This document shows positions 10,550-22,896 of a stretch of 64,000 bases of DNA, one piece after another. The DNA is taken from assembly GCA_028456385.1 (NCBI GenBank), contig JALNQF010000132.1:57108-121107 (forward strand), written 5' to 3'. Numbering within the stretch: the stretch's first letter is position 1; every line of letters starts with the position of its first letter. The notes below the pieces were generated by a model. The model ran no database searches, had not been told where the DNA came from, and saw only the letters and a program-made list of their open reading frames with translations. Origin of the DNA: Ophiosphaerella korrae (taxonomy: Eukaryota; Ascomycota; Dothideomycetes; Pleosporales; Phaeosphaeriaceae). The translations under genes and the position numbers were made by a program.

Positions 10550-13362
10550 TTTTTGGTAATACCTACTGGGGTAGGAATGGGCTTGTATTTATTTGGGCAT
10601 GGCCGAGGATGCTTGTCGCCAATTTGGCATGAGGCGCCAGCTGGGATGCGCGTTCGGGGTCGGATGGGGAGGAAGATACGCACAAACGCGGGGGGGGGGG
10701 AAGGGGGGTGTGAACACGTGTGCTGAGGAATAGACACGAGGGGTATGGTGAAAGCAGAGATGAGGGTGAGATCGAAAGCGCGAAGAAAGAGGCACTACGC
10801 AGACTTTCAAGGTTGTAGGCGCTAGATTGCAGAATACTCGGATAGAGATATGCATTCGCAACCCATTGATCTGCATCGAAACATGATTTCGAGTCCCATG
10901 GTTATACATCACTAAATTTTTCCTATGTTTTTTTACAATGTATATTTTACTACAAATATACATTATTCACCAATGTTATATATATATATATATATACATA
11001 TTTTTACGCAATTATTTTAAGTCGAATATTGATACAAGGAAACAACTTCAACGGTTTCAGAAAGTTGAATCCAACGCGCAACATGGTTTCGAAAAACAGC
11101 TGAGTTTTTAATAGCTACAATAAGCCTGGAAACATTTGGGACATTTACAAACTCCCTTTACATGCCTCAGCGAAATGTACCCCGAATTACCGTCTCCACA
11201 CACCCACATTGTGAACCAAACAATTATTTCATCTTGACCGTACCTCTCTCGCTCCAACAAATTCCACACCACTGCATCACACACACGACATACAATAACA
11301 AATTCCATCACCATACAAACCAACCCCCTCCTACGCACAGACCCCAATCCACCTCTTTCCCCCCCCCATCTCATCTCACGCCAGCAAACAAGCCGGCCTC
11401 CCCCTGCCAACCCTGAACCAGCAATCTTCCCATCGCGCTCGCCACCCAATCAGCGCTTCACCAGCCACACACATACAAAACCTGCATAGCCGCATATGCA
11501 AAAACCCATGCACAGCTAGAAAAAAAAAATACGAGGTGGTGCAGCAAGCCGAAAACTGCATGGCGGCTGACCCGCAGGTGTGGATGGGGCGAAGTTTCGT
11601 TAACGGGAAGCTTGAGCGGTAGCAAGGGCAGGTGCCTGGATTTAGGGCTGCGCGTGGTAAGGCTGTAGGTGTGTGTGTGTGTGGTTGTAAGTCGGGTGAT
11701 GGGGATGCGGAGAGGTCGGCGAGGAGTTGGCGGTGTGTATGACTTGGCGGGGAGGGGAGGAGTGGAAGGTGAGGATGTGGGTAGTGGTTATTTTTATTTT
11801 TTTATTTTTTTTGCGGAGGGGGGGAAGGGTTAGAGGCAATGGTTTGGTTGCTGGGTACCTAGTCAAGTTAGATATGTGTCTGTATGGTTTGGGGAACGGA
11901 GATGGGGGTGGGAATACGATGGTCTTGTGATTTTTCCATTCCGTCTACCTCGCGCACAATATCTCCAATGTTGGAAGCATAGAGAAATTTCACAACTTCG
12001 ACTTCCGAACCGCAATGCTCCCATCCAATCCCATCGCGCCCCCGCCTATCCACAACCTCCCACCCTCCTTCTCACCACTTCACAACACCAGCTCGCAACA
12101 ACCACCCGCCCATCAGCTCCACACCGCCCATCACTTCCTCCCCAACACCTACATACCCTCTTGGAAAATGTGACTTGCGAGACATGCCTGATGATGTAAT
12201 GTCGTCTGGCCCCTAGGCGACCACGTTTATGCATTAGCGAAGGATGTAGGATTACCGGTCACATCCACCCGATCCCACGCATGCCTCGTATTCGCATGCA
12301 CGTTCGGTCGGGATAAGATACCTGGAGTGCATCGTTGCGCGGGTGCGTGGTGCCGTTGGGTGTGTATGCGCCACAGAGTGTGGCGCATGTACTGTAGTCT
12401 CGAATTTGCCTGTTTGGTGTTAGGAGTTGGGTGGTGTTCAACAAACATGTCGCGTCTGCACGCTGCATGCGCTGGCAGATAGGTTGGGGCACCAGTCTGG
12501 TCTGATCGCCAGGCAGAACAGATAGTATCAATCATGTGCCCATCTTTGGGTTTATTAGATGCGGGAGGCCATAATTGGGGCAGTCTTGAGCAAACGGCGC
12601 TTGGTCTGGGGCCGCGATATACAAGGTGAGAGCAGCCTCATAAAATATGCACGCGGATTGGACGTCTAAGATATTTATAATTGTGCCGTCTGACGCCGCG
12701 AAGGCGGCCGCGGCCGCCCATTGGTTAGCACTGGGCCATCTTGAACGAGCCACATCTAGACTTATTCGAGGTGTTTGATACATGGGTAACATAACACGGT
12801 TACAAAATTAGTAGGCCTAGGCGAGCGATCGCTCCATGCATGCCGTCAGCATGGTCAGGGGTTTATTTTGGGTTAAATGCTCAGCATTAATTGTTCTATG
12901 CTTCCACTACGTGCCAGTAGGATTTAAGCGTGCGGTTGGTTTAATGTGCTCGGCGTATGCGCCGATTAATTTAGAATTCCCGGCCAAGTTAAGGAAAGAG
13001 CATTCCTAGCTGGGAAAGTGGTATGGGTACGAATATGGAAATGCTGCTATAGTAGAAAGCAAATGCGCGACCTTGAAAATGAAGGTGTTGGGGACCAGCC
13101 AATCCAGTTTATATGTAGATCTAGGATAAAGAAACCTGCTGGAGCTTCTAGCTCTGATGCTAAATGCGAAAAAACAAACAAAAAACTCCAAATAGCAAAA
13201 CTAAGCGAAAGGAATCGTATCGTACGTTGAAGCAAATTCGACTTGAAATCGGTACAGCGTGAAAGAAAGCAAATCGAAGCAATACACACAGCTGTGGAGT
13301 GAGGAAAGATTAAAAAAAAATGTGCCGTCGGTCTAAAAGGGAAAATAATCTGAGAAGAAAAA
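10550..13362. other. Gene-free, simple-sequence-rich interval
   Basis: About 2.8 kb without a supportable gene. It holds a G-run (10690-10700), a (TA)10 tract at 10977-10996, a C-run near 11360, a 10-A run near 11520, a short GT tract near 11668-11682 and a T-rich stretch near 11790-11810. The plus strand is C/A-rich and G-poor over about 11200-11470 and 11990-12160. Open frames here are short and compositionally driven. It may include the long 3' region of the transcription factor gene that ends at 13363. Confidence 0.5.
10977..10996. repeat. (TA)10 microsatellite
   Basis: Ten uninterrupted TA dinucleotides inside an AT-rich stretch of intergenic DNA. Confidence 0.9.
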
Positions 13363-15209
13363 TCAAGCGTTTACCCTCTGCGCACCATTGTTCAAGTCCA
13401 TCCAGTGTCGAACGTCGAGCATTGTCCTGAGTGCTTGTATCATATTGCCACTCTGATCAAACGGAACAGATACCGCTGCTCTGATCGCAGAAAGAGCAAA
13501 GTATTTCCGTGCCCATGATTGCAAGGGTGAAATCTCTTCTCCAGTTTCACCCATAGCGAACTGAGATGCCGGCCAAGATGCCGCGCCTCCCACAAGGCAG
13601 ACCCATAAGAACACGCCACGCATATCTCCCCAGCAATTTCGAGCATCCGTTTGCATCACCGCAGCGTTCAGAGCGGAAAGCAAAGTTATACTTGGTACCT
13701 CCGGGCCTGCGTTGCGGGCATGGGGGCTTTCCCCCGACTCAACAAGCGATGAACCATGAACAATCGTACGGCAATAGAGGTTGGCTGCGAGGCGACAACT
13801 CTCATAGATCCAGTCGGGAATTATATCATCTTCCGTTGAATGGTAGCCTAAGAGCCTAACATATATTTGCTGTATCTGTGCGTCACATGCTGGTACTTGC
13901 GCATTCAAGGCCGGGTCCAGGTCGCTCACATATCTCCACCGTGTTAAATATGTTTGAGTGAGAGTTTGCATATCGTTTAGGATCTCGAGAGTGGCCGAGG
14001 AGCACGAAATGGAGGACATGTCACCTTGCAGCGTGTACAACGGTGACATGAAGCCGTTGCTAGTGGTTGGTGGAGCAAAGTCTTGGAGTACCAGTGGTTC
14101 GGTTGTTCCACGCAAAGTTGTGAAAGTTAAGATGACACTACATGGCGCGTCAGATCTGGCATTAAAGCGACAAAGCTTGGCGTAGGTATTCCACTTCAGC
14201 GTTCCGACTTACAGGGTTATTGTTGTGGCGATACCTTGTTGCAAGTTCCTAATACCGCCTCTCTGGCTAACAATTCTCGTCAAGCCCTCAGAATGGACAT
14301 TGAATACGTTGTTGGCGTAGGAGTCACCAATCCCACTAACAAGAAGGTTGGAAATGCTCAAGATTGTCACTATAAAAAGTCAGAAAGCTAATGCACAAGA
14401 CAGCGCTCTACTTGCCGTCATCTATATCAAGAGCACGATCGGTGATCGCCTGCAGCACTTTAGTCTTTGCGTAGGATGTCAGGTCGGTATCATAGAGATA
14501 TCCTTCAGCAAGATCCTGGTATACACATGCGACGCTAACGTGGCTGAGGAAAGAGAGACGACTTGCGCACACATTGTGCATCCAAGGAACATCTACTATA
14601 CCATCAGTGATCATTTGCCAGGCCGAATCCCATCTTCAACGTACCATGACAAAAGAAGTCGGTACTGCTAATGTATTCCTGCATTAGGGACTCTAAGGAC
14701 TCGTGCCCTGAGATATTGTGTCCAGGGAAGGGGAATTCTGATGCTTCCTGGAGCATTGGAGGTGCGCTTCGAGCTGGATCCGCCGTTGTTGCTGAAATAA
14801 TACGTGCTGCAAGGTTTCGCCTGGGATCTGCCGCTGGTGAGACTGAAGTGTAGTCGTAGAACTCTTCGTTCGATACAGTGCCGAACGGTCGGGCTGGAAT
14901 GGGTGCTAGAAACCCGTTGCCTTCCAGCAGGCCGTCGGAAGAATGTGTCATTGGACTTGGAGAACGTGTTGGGTTCGCTGGCGTGGTGCTGCCTTCTCTG
15001 CTTTTCCCTTTTCCTAGTGGAGATGAACCTCTTGTTTCACGGTGTTTGTGCATGACGTGGGACCTGATATTCCTCATTGTAGCCCCATCCTTAAACTCAT
15101 CCGGATGACTAGCAATCACAAATTGAATCGAAGGGGGTGGGGCGAGTGGTGGTAGTCGTTTCCTGCCAGTCCTTCGCTTTGACAATTTAGATTCGCTCGA
15201 CGATGCCAT
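13363..15209 (-). CDS. Fungal-specific transcription factor-like protein (Fungal_trans_2 / 'tachykinin family' type)
   Basis: Four exons joined on the minus strand: 15209-14645, 14595-14416, 14369-14213, 14155-13363. The total is 1,695 nt, or 564 residues plus stop, in frame throughout. The N-terminus has the signature of a large Pezizomycotina family: a basic start ([13 protein letters not shown]), then [13 protein letters not shown] and [13 protein letters not shown]. This is the region annotated upstream of the fungal-specific transcription factor domain (PF11951). The rest is helical, as in the regulatory domain, with no Zn2Cys6 motif. Introns are 49, 46 and 57 bp. The second appears to use a GC donor (g|gcaagt) with acceptor tatag, because no GT donor keeps the frame; exon 3 alone is open only in the frame this junction gives. 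Likely nuclear regulator; target unknown. Exon borders are inferred from frame and consensus. Confidence 0.82.
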
Positions 15210-17392
15210 GGTGTAGGTAATGTAGATTTACAAGTATGTAGTTAGGAAAATTGAACTGTGGGTGATGCCTGAGAGTTCTGAGGCCGCTCGGTGCTTGTTG
15301 AAGAAGAGTGAATCTGGAGGCAGATATACCATCGGCGCTTGGTAACATTGAAATGATGAGTAAGAATCCAAAATGTGTAAGATATGTTAACACGGTGCTA
15401 GTATGTCTCAAAGCCACGGGGTCGGCCCACAAGCCACACCAGGTAGAAGTACTATACCGATTGGAGTGGGGCAGCTGTTCTGATGGTCGGATTTGCTCCG
15501 GCCATGTGCGTGCGAACGAGAATGCACAGCAAGAAATTCGTCCAAAGTAGGTCAGTGGTATGGGATTGAATAGCTCACTAGGCATTATTTTGTGGCCGTT
15601 CATCATAGCTCCATCGTTTTGCAGTCGGGCACACCGGCGGTATTGCGGGCGCAGTGAGTGAAGGAGCAAGATGCATTTTTTCGACGATGACCCTGCATCG
15701 GAAAATTGATACGGAGGCTATTCCATATTGTCATAGCTGAATGCAATCCCAGAAGGACTTGATAGACGGCCTTCCCGGGCATAGTGTGCAAAACCGTTGG
15801 CGGCAGCCTTACAGTGCTGTGGCTGGGCAGGCCATCGACGAATGGCGTGACAAGACGGTTCCGGAGGCTGAGATGCAGGCAGACCACTGTCATTTGACTG
15901 AGTTAATGATAGGAATGGTCTCAGGTGAAAGGCCTATCATACATAGGTTCTCCACATATAGTTGACTGATCAAAGTTGTTGACGTGCAAGGGCGACCTCT
16001 CCAAGATCTGCAAAGCCAACATGGCCGGTCTGTGTGCCCCAATCCTCAGCTGGTCTACAAGCTATTGCGGCCTCCGTATATACAAGCCGTGCCGAATTAC
16101 TCATAGTTTATTAGTGCCCATTGTCCCAATTCGGTACTAGCTCCCGCACTTGGCTTAACCGGACGCATAAGCTGCAGGTGAACGCGGGAATCCTCGACAA
16201 GGAATCCATATATTCATTGGATGAATCGAAGTTGCGCAGTGCCAGTCCAAATCAGACACAGCCCTGTAGTCAGCTGAGACGCGCCAAACTAGAGTGCGGA
16301 GACGGCCCAGGCAGCCCACGCTTGATGCCTGAACTACTCCAAATGCTTTCAAGTTTCCACGCTCTAATGAACAGCCACAGGTCTGTGGCAGTTACTGTGG
16401 CTGAGCATGCGCATACGGGCGACACGACACGCCTACCAAATTCGGAATTTGGAGTAATTCATCATCCTAATTACTGATATCGTGAGAGGCAAGGTTTGGT
16501 GGCTTTCTCGGTTTTGTACAACCTTTCTTCGGACTTGACCTTTGATGATGAGCATTGAGCCAAACAGGGAGGCCAACGAAGCTGACCAGATCGTTCAAGG
16601 GTATGGGCTCCAAGCGTGACGGTCGGTCCACCGTCGAGGACAGCTGAATGTAAGGTTCCAGCATTTGTCGTTTCTAGAAGCTCCACAGAGTAACTCGGTA
16701 CTGATCAGAACGCTGATACAAATCATCTTGAGTCTGGGTACTTCGAGCCTTGACTTCCCAGTAACCTGGAAACTGGACCTGGAAGCAAAATGATCACTGG
16801 GGAGAGTGCTCGGTCAAATCTGCTGATCGTCAGATTTTCTCTCTGCTGACCAGCTCATCATGATCGAGGCATGGTCAATGATAAACAGGGTGGCAGACTA
16901 GTGCATAGTACATACTAGCTTCTCGAATACTTCAATCACGCACATGGAAGAGTCACCAATTCTCCTCGAACCGCGAGTCGTTGTCGTGTAAAGTTATCAT
17001 CCGGCTGCTGCCTACCTGAAAGAAAACAGCAACGCACGGCCCTCTGTTCAGATTATGTCATGGGCCATAGGCGCGATGTTTGCACATAGGAAGGAGCGAG
17101 GATCATGGCAAAAGAGAGGTTATAAGTCTATCTAAAACACGATAAGCATTTGGAATATAGGTATGGAATCAGCCCACAAGGCTCTAATCCCGTCCAGGAC
17201 AAGGCCAGCTCCCGCCACCATTGTAAGCGACGTTTAGTGACAGTAGGAAGTATACGTGTACATGCGAAAACGCCGGTAATAGCGAGCGATTCGCTTTCAA
17301 GCCTCCACTTTCCCACATACGAGCTCCTTCAGTAACATAGAATCTCGAATGTAGTAAACCATTAACCATATTGTTTCTTGCGAGTTGCTTGA
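15210..17392. other. Intergenic interval without supportable gene
   Basis: About 2.2 kb between the transcription factor start (15209, minus) and the PKA regulatory subunit stop (17393, minus). Frames of up to 160 codons exist, but they start at non-ATG codons, lack domains and overlap each other on both strands. The first few hundred bases should be the promoter and leader of the transcription factor gene; the last few hundred should be the 3' region of pkaR. Confidence 0.5.
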
Positions 17393-18808
17393 TCATGCAG
17401 CCTTTGACAGCGGGTCAACGTGGTCTCCTTCGAACCCAGCTTTGCTTGGGTCATTCCGCCTCATTATGCCTTCAACTGGTCCCAACAAGCGCTGGAAGCC
17501 ATGCTTGCCGAGAGTAGCGAGCTTTACCTCTGACTTGCTCACCACCGAAGCAGCACGAGGCGCATCATTGAGCAGAGCCAGCTCACCAAAGTAGTCGCCC
17601 TTGTTGTATCGTTTGACAGGTTGATCGACACCGCGCTTGAACACCTCTGCTTCTCCTGATTCGAGGATATAGAAGGACTCACCGACATCACCTTCCGTGA
17701 TGATGGTTGTGCCAGGGGGATACTTCTTTGTTTCGAGAGCGTCAGCAATCTTGGAGCGCTCATAAGGGGTCAGACTAGACAGGAGCGGGACCTCCTCAAG
17801 GAATCCTTCGTACAGGCGGCGTCGCTGGAAGGCGCTGTCCATGAGAATGCGACGGAAGGTCACACGGTCGAGTGCCCACAGAGTAGATGACTCGCTGGAC
17901 ATGACGGTTGCGGCACGAGGAGCGTTGTACATTAGCGCCAACTCGCCGAAAGAACCACCAGCGCCGACGGTGCCCACCTTGTTGCCGAGACCGTCCGGGC
18001 CAGCCTCTAGCTTGCCACTCGGGTTGACATAGATATCGAAGGAGCCCTTCTCGACAACGTAGAAGTAATCACCAACGTCGCCCTGTATGATGACCTTTAT
18101 GTCCTTTGATGGTATTGGCTTCTCGTGTAGTGCACCCAGCACCTGTGCAGACTGGTCATCGTCGAGGTGGGAGAAGAGGAAGTTGCCAGAGACGGCCGAT
18201 TTGAGTCGCGCCAGCTGGTCAGCAGACTTTTGATGGAAGGGCGCGGTGAAGTTCTCGTTGTCGGATGAAGCGGGGTTGAGAGATTCGGCGGAGACCGAGG
18301 TGCGTCTGTTTGTGTTGTAGTTGCTGGGGAAGTTCTGGCCCTCGCCTGCGATGGGCGGCATCTGGGTTATCTGGTTCTTGGACGAGCCGCCGAAGCCGCC
18401 GAAGTTGCCAAAGACGCCCCCGCCAACGTCATTGTTGGTGTTGGTGTTGGTGTTGGCGTTGGCGCTGGCGCTGCGGGGCTTGCTGAAGTCGATGGCGCCA
18501 AAAGATGAGGCGGTGGGCGAGGTCATGGTGTCGTGCTCTTCTTCTTCTTCTTCGAGACGATGCATTGGGCTCTTGGGAAAGCCAGCACCGCTGGGCGAGG
18601 TGCCAAAGGGGTTGCTGCCAGGAAAGCTGCTCTCAGCACGGCCCTGGGGATTGGAATGCTGCTGCGACAGCAAGGCTTCGGTTCGCTGGGACTCGAGACG
18701 GCGGTTGAAGAAGTTGGCGCAGAACTGGAGAATATCCTGGGGCTTGTGTTTGGCGATTTCGCGGTCGAGGGCGGATATCTCATTCGAGTAGTCGGGAGGG
18801 AGGGACAT
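17393..18808 (-). CDS. pkaR: cAMP-dependent protein kinase regulatory subunit
   Basis: An intact 471-codon frame without intron. Residues 1-40 form the dimerisation/docking helix (KPQDILQFCANFFNRRLES). A long Ser/Gly/Asn-rich linker contains an Asn-Thr repeat (NANTNTNTNN). The inhibitor site RRTSVSA near residue 168 carries a phosphorylatable serine in a substrate-like rather than alanine pseudosubstrate position, as in type II subunits and fungal homologues. Two cyclic-nucleotide-binding domains follow, each with its phosphate-binding cassette (FGELALMYNAPRAATV and FGELALLNDAPRAASV) keeping the Glu and Arg that bind cAMP. It holds catalytic PKA inactive in the cytosol until cAMP rises, controlling growth, sporulation and virulence in many fungi. 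Length is typical (about 400-490). The start MSLPPDYSNEIS precedes the docking helix directly. The upstream promoter region is long (1.75 kb to the next gene start). Confidence 0.96.
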   Translation of the reverse strand: MSLPPDYSNEISALDREIAKHKPQDILQFCANFFNRRLESQRTEALLSQQHSNPQGRAESSFPGSNPFGTSPSGAGFPKSPMHRLEEEEEEHDTMTSPTASSFGAIDFSKPRSASANANTNTNTNNDVGGGVFGNFGGFGGSSKNQITQMPPIAGEGQNFPSNYNTNRRTSVSAESLNPASSDNENFTAPFHQKSADQLARLKSAVSGNFLFSHLDDDQSAQVLGALHEKPIPSKDIKVIIQGDVGDYFYVVEKGSFDIYVNPSGKLEAGPDGLGNKVGTVGAGGSFGELALMYNAPRAATVMSSESSTLWALDRVTFRRILMDSAFQRRRLYEGFLEEVPLLSSLTPYERSKIADALETKKYPPGTTIITEGDVGESFYILESGEAEVFKRGVDQPVKRYNKGDYFGELALLNDAPRAASVVSKSEVKLATLGKHGFQRLLGPVEGIMRRNDPSKAGFEGDHVDPLSKAA

Positions 18809-20561
18809 TGGGAAGGTGGTGGTGAGGGGTCGACCGCACCTCTTTGGCGTCGGCTTCGCGGGTGGAGCAGGGATGGCGGCGTTTGAGCTGCGAGGCTCCG
18901 GAACGTCGCGTTCAGTGCGCGGATGCAGAGGGACGAGGGTGCAGTGGAGAGTGGGGAGCAGGCTAGAGGGTGGCGAGGGGGTGCGGTGCGGTGCGGTGCA
19001 GTGCAGTGTGCTGTCGTGTGGCGACGAGCTGGAACTGGAGCTGGAGCTGGAGCTGGAGCAGGACGGGACGAGGGGACTGCGGCAGGAGATGCGATGACGA
19101 GTGGGGTGGATGAATGCGGGCAGAGCAAAGGACGGTTATGGATAGAGGGGAGCGCAGGCTAGGAGGCGCATCCGACTCTCCAGCTGGGGCTGATGTCTAA
19201 TTACTATCTTCGAGAAGGCGTCTAGAAGATGGGCTCCCAGCTTCTGGTGCTGCCTCATGTAGGCAGCCAGTCCAGTTAGACCCCCGATTAGGCGACGGCG
19301 GCCCAGAGGCATGCCATTGGATGCCACCGCGTCACGTAACCAAGACAGCACAGCGCCTATCCTCTGGCTGCTCTGGGTGCACCAGAGGAGAGGTCCTGCA
19401 CCTGCAACGAGACAGCTCTGTAGCTCTGCCAGACTTGCGGGTGAGGGGAGGTGCCAATCAAGATGCGCCTTAGCTCCCGTCTCACGGACTGCTGGTGGGT
19501 TATAGCTTGCGGTCGCCAAGTGGAGGCCCCAACTGCACAGAGCGAGCTCGTGTGCAGTGTGCGTCCTGTCTGCATGCCGTAACCCGTTGTTTGCGACGCA
19601 CGTCATGGCTAGCAGTGGGCCAGTGTGTGGGACGAGGGGCAGCCAAAACACGGCAGCTCTTGGCCCAGTCAGCGTCGAGGAATGGCGACCGAACTGGCCC
19701 ATGAATAGGTAGCCATCTGTGCGAACATGGGCCGAGCACTGGGATTGGACAGCACAACATACGGCAAACACCTCCAGACTCACGTGCAAGACGACGACGA
19801 ACCCTGCAATTGGCGGTGAGCAGGCGGCGACGGCGATTGAGTGCCTAGGTATGGACGGTGCCATGTTGAGACGCGCTACCGTGCAAAATTTACATGGCAC
19901 TCGGCCCGAGTCAATTGTGAAGAGCTTGTGCCTGCTTCCAACAATTGTTGCCAGCTGTGTTTGGCGATCAATGACGCAGTCGCATGGCCCCTGCAAGACG
20001 AGCACGAGACAGACAGGGGAGCCGGAGGGGCAACACGAGCGCACAACACCAGCATAAAGCAGTTTTTTTTTCAAGTTTGCACACAAGAGATAGGTCGATA
20101 GAGGAGGCACGAATTGATGGTGGCGCGTGATCCGGCATCCATTGAGCAAGGTACCGGGCGCTCTGTGTCGTCACCGCACATAACCTCAACCGCGAACATG
20201 TCTGAATGCGCTCAAGCGAGGCCATGCTGCCTCAGCCGCCCGCAAGCTGTGGCCGAGTCGTAGAAAGACGACCCTCGCGAGCCCTGTCGCTCCAATTGTG
20301 AAACTCGTCCAGCACAGCTGCGCATAACTGCCACAGCGAGCCCCCCCTACATCATTCACTGTCGCCGCGCACATCACACGCACGTCTGTCTTATCCAGGC
20401 GGGTTAACCGAGCCGCCGCGACCGCCTTTCTAGCTCCTTCTGCTGCTCCTGGGCCGTTGGCTCCCCAACCACCTCCCACCCACCTCGTGCGCCTGATAAG
20501 ACAAGTCTCAGTCGCCTCTCTGCACTCCATCATCCCTGATTGCTCCTATTCTTCCGCTGAC
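18809..20561. promoter_or_regulatory. Long divergent intergenic region, pkaR / CRP1-like gene
   Basis: A 1.75-kb interval between two divergent start codons. It contains a purine-rich hexanucleotide repeat (ctggag) at 19029-19058, GC-rich tcggt/gcggt words just upstream of pkaR, and C/T-rich leader-like sequence before the plus-strand gene. A 337-codon minus-strand frame (19136-20149) is present but lacks domain content and is rejected. Long leaders for either gene are plausible. Confidence 0.45.
19029..19058. repeat. (CTGGAG)n short tandem repeat
   Basis: Five consecutive 6-bp units, the first with one mismatch (ctggaa), about 220 bp upstream of the pkaR start codon. Confidence 0.85.
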
Positions 20562-22896
20562 ATGGGCAAATATACCTTTTCGTGGTACGTACCGCCCGAC
20601 CGCCGCCTCGGCTCCACCTTGCGCTGACCATCTCTCAGGGAACGCGCCGCCACCGAGGTCCTCGTCACCGGCACATTCGACGACTGGCAAAAGACGATCA
20701 CACTAGAAAAGGTGGGCGACATCTTCAAGAAGACTGTCGAGCTGCCCAAGGTCCACACACAGTACAAGGTGCGTCCGCCCGCCGCCACTCTCTGCGCATA
20801 CCGCTGCCGCCTAGTATCGGCTGCGCAGAGACGCGATTGCGCAAAGCTTGCTCACTAACGCCGTGTAGTTTGTTGTCGACGGCGATTGGGTGATCAATGA
20901 GACTGCGCGCAAGGAAGATGATGGCCACGGCATAGTCAACAATGTCCTCCAGCCCGAAGATATTGTCGACGAGCCAGTTAGTACCCTCTCCTCCGCTGCG
21001 CCTGAATCTACTACTGCCGCTCTCGCCGGAGCTGTGCCCAAGGAGTCTGACAAGGCCAAGTCTGAAGACTCATTGGTCCCAGGCGCCTTCCCCATGACTC
21101 CTCCCGTTGAGACACCATCAAGCGAGCCCAAGACCCTCAGCGTCGACCCTATTCCTGCTACCGAGGGGCTCGGCAACCCTATCAAGCTCGCACCTGGTGA
21201 GCCCGTACCCCATCCAAGCACCCTGACCGAGAACACCATCGCGTCTACAGTCAGCCACGAAAATGTCGACAAGGAGCCCGAGGCCGAGGCATTCGGTGTT
21301 AACCCCATCCCTGCGACTGCAGGCGCTGGCAATCCTATCCATCTTGCGCCTGGCGAGAAGGTCCCAGACCCAAGTACTTTGACCTCTCACACCGTTCAGA
21401 GCACCGCCAACACAGACCCTGCCTCCTACAGCAAGTCCGATGCGCTTCCTGCTCTCCCCGATCTTGGCCTGACCCCCCAAGCTGAGAGGGACGCCAAGGG
21501 CGGCATGTTCGGCATTCCCCCCGTAACGGGTGCCCTGATTCCTGAGTCGAGTTTGCCCATGGGTGTAGATGCCAAGACTGAGGAAGACACTGGTGTTACC
21601 ATCCAGTCCGCCGCTCCTACAAGCACAACTGCCGCACTTGCTGGCGAAGTGCCCAAAGAGACAAGGGCTGTTCCTGAGATTGTCAGCGAGAGCCGCAAAG
21701 AAGCTGGCTTTGCCCCAGAGGCGATCAGCAACCCCATCGCTGTTCTTGACAAGAAGGAGGTTGAGCAGGAGCTGAAGGAGGAAATTCCCGAAGTCCCCGC
21801 GGCTGCTGACAACTCGGTTGCCTCGCAAATCAGCTCGAACACTGCAGCTGCTACAGCAACTGTAGCTGCTGGTGCCGCTGCCGGCGCAGGTCTCTTCGCT
21901 GCCGCAACCTACAGTGCAAAAGAGAAGGCTGCTGAAGCCACTGGCCTGAATGGAAATCTGAACGGTTCTGCCACTGGTGATGTCCCAGCTGTCATTTCTG
22001 AGAGCCAAAAGGCGGCACATGCGGATCCCGAGGCATCTGCCAACCCAGAAGCTGTTGAAGAAAAGAAGCATGTCGAACAGGAGCTGCTCAGTGAGATCCC
22101 CAAGACCACCGAGACAGGCGCCCCTGCTCCTGCAATTGCCATCCCTGCCATTGTCTCCGAGAGCCAGAAAGAAGCCCATGCTAGCCCTGAGGCTGCCGCC
22201 AACAGCGAGGCCGTTGCAGAGAAAAAGGCCGTCGAGTCTGAGCTTCTCAAAGAAATCCCAACGACAAACAAGGCTGGTGAGCCAGCTCCCGTTCTAGCTG
22301 CAGCAACTAGCGCAACCGCTCCAGGTACGACAGCCGAGGAAGTAGCACCCAATGTTCCAGATGTTGTCGCTGAGAGCCAAAAAGAGGCTCATGCGAAGCC
22401 CGAGGCCGCTGCCAGCGTGGAGGCTGTTGGTGAGAAGAAGGCGGTTGAGGCAGAGCTACTCGAGGAGGTTAAGAAGGCCGATGCCACTGGAGAGCCTGCT
22501 CCTGTTGTAGCCACAGACTCGAGCAAAGCTAATGGTCTCAATGCACCAGCCTCGGCACCAGCTCAATCCACCTCATCTAAGCCCATTGACGCTAACACCA
22601 ACGTCTCATTCGCCGCGAAGGGGCCCTCAACTACTGAGCAGACCCAGCCCACGGTTACTACTGGGACAGAGACCACCACCACAGACGCCACATCCAAAGC
22701 TGCGCCGGCTACCACTGACGCTAGCAGTGCTGCGCTCGAGACGCCCAGGAAAGATGTCAGGAAAGATTCGGACGTATCACCCAAGGGCACTCCCGGCAGC
22801 CAAAGCATCGCCTCGGGCGTCGAAGAGAAGAAGAAGAAGCGCCGCTCCATCTTCGGCAAAATCAAAGACAAGCTCTCCAGTTCCAGCAAGAACTAA
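20562..22896 (+). CDS. CRP1/MDG1-like protein with N-terminal glycogen-binding (AMPK1-CBM) domain
   Basis: Three exons: 20562-20584, 20639-20768, 20869-22896; 2,181 nt in frame, 726 residues. The short first exon gives MGKYTFSW. Residues 1 to about 80 form the CBM48/AMPK1-CBM fold seen in yeast Crp1 and Mdg1 (EVLVTGTFDDWQK, then FVVDGDWVINE). Introns of 54 and 100 bp have canonical borders and gctgac/ctaac branch sites. The remaining 640 residues are Ala/Pro/Glu-rich and disordered, with two repeat types: a PIPAT..GNPI.LAPGE.VP block (two copies) and a SESQKEAH..PEA block of about 40 residues (four copies). The C-terminus is a basic, lysine/arginine-rich tail (KKKKRRSIFGKIKDK). Yeast relatives are reported to bind cruciform DNA (Crp1) or act in pheromone signalling (Mdg1). 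Role here is inferred only; carbohydrate or membrane association is possible. Confidence 0.9.

Noticed and set aside
15187..15669. 160-codon minus-strand frame overlapping the start of the transcription factor gene
   Set aside because: No ATG at its beginning, different frame from the conserved N-terminus, no domain; probably leader/promoter.
18523..19128. 201-codon minus-strand frame overlapping the pkaR start
   Set aside because: Low-complexity Pro/Ser/Arg text in another frame of the pkaR 5' region; no independent support.
19136..20149. 337-codon minus-strand frame upstream of the CRP1-like gene
   Set aside because: Cys/Arg/His-rich text without domain, overlapping frames on the other strand, and lying in the promoter region of two divergent genes; likely a compositional artefact.
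21118..22179. 353-codon minus-strand frame antisense to the CRP1-like gene
   Set aside because: Cys/Gly/Leu-rich shadow produced by the repeated Ala/Glu/Pro codons of the real gene.
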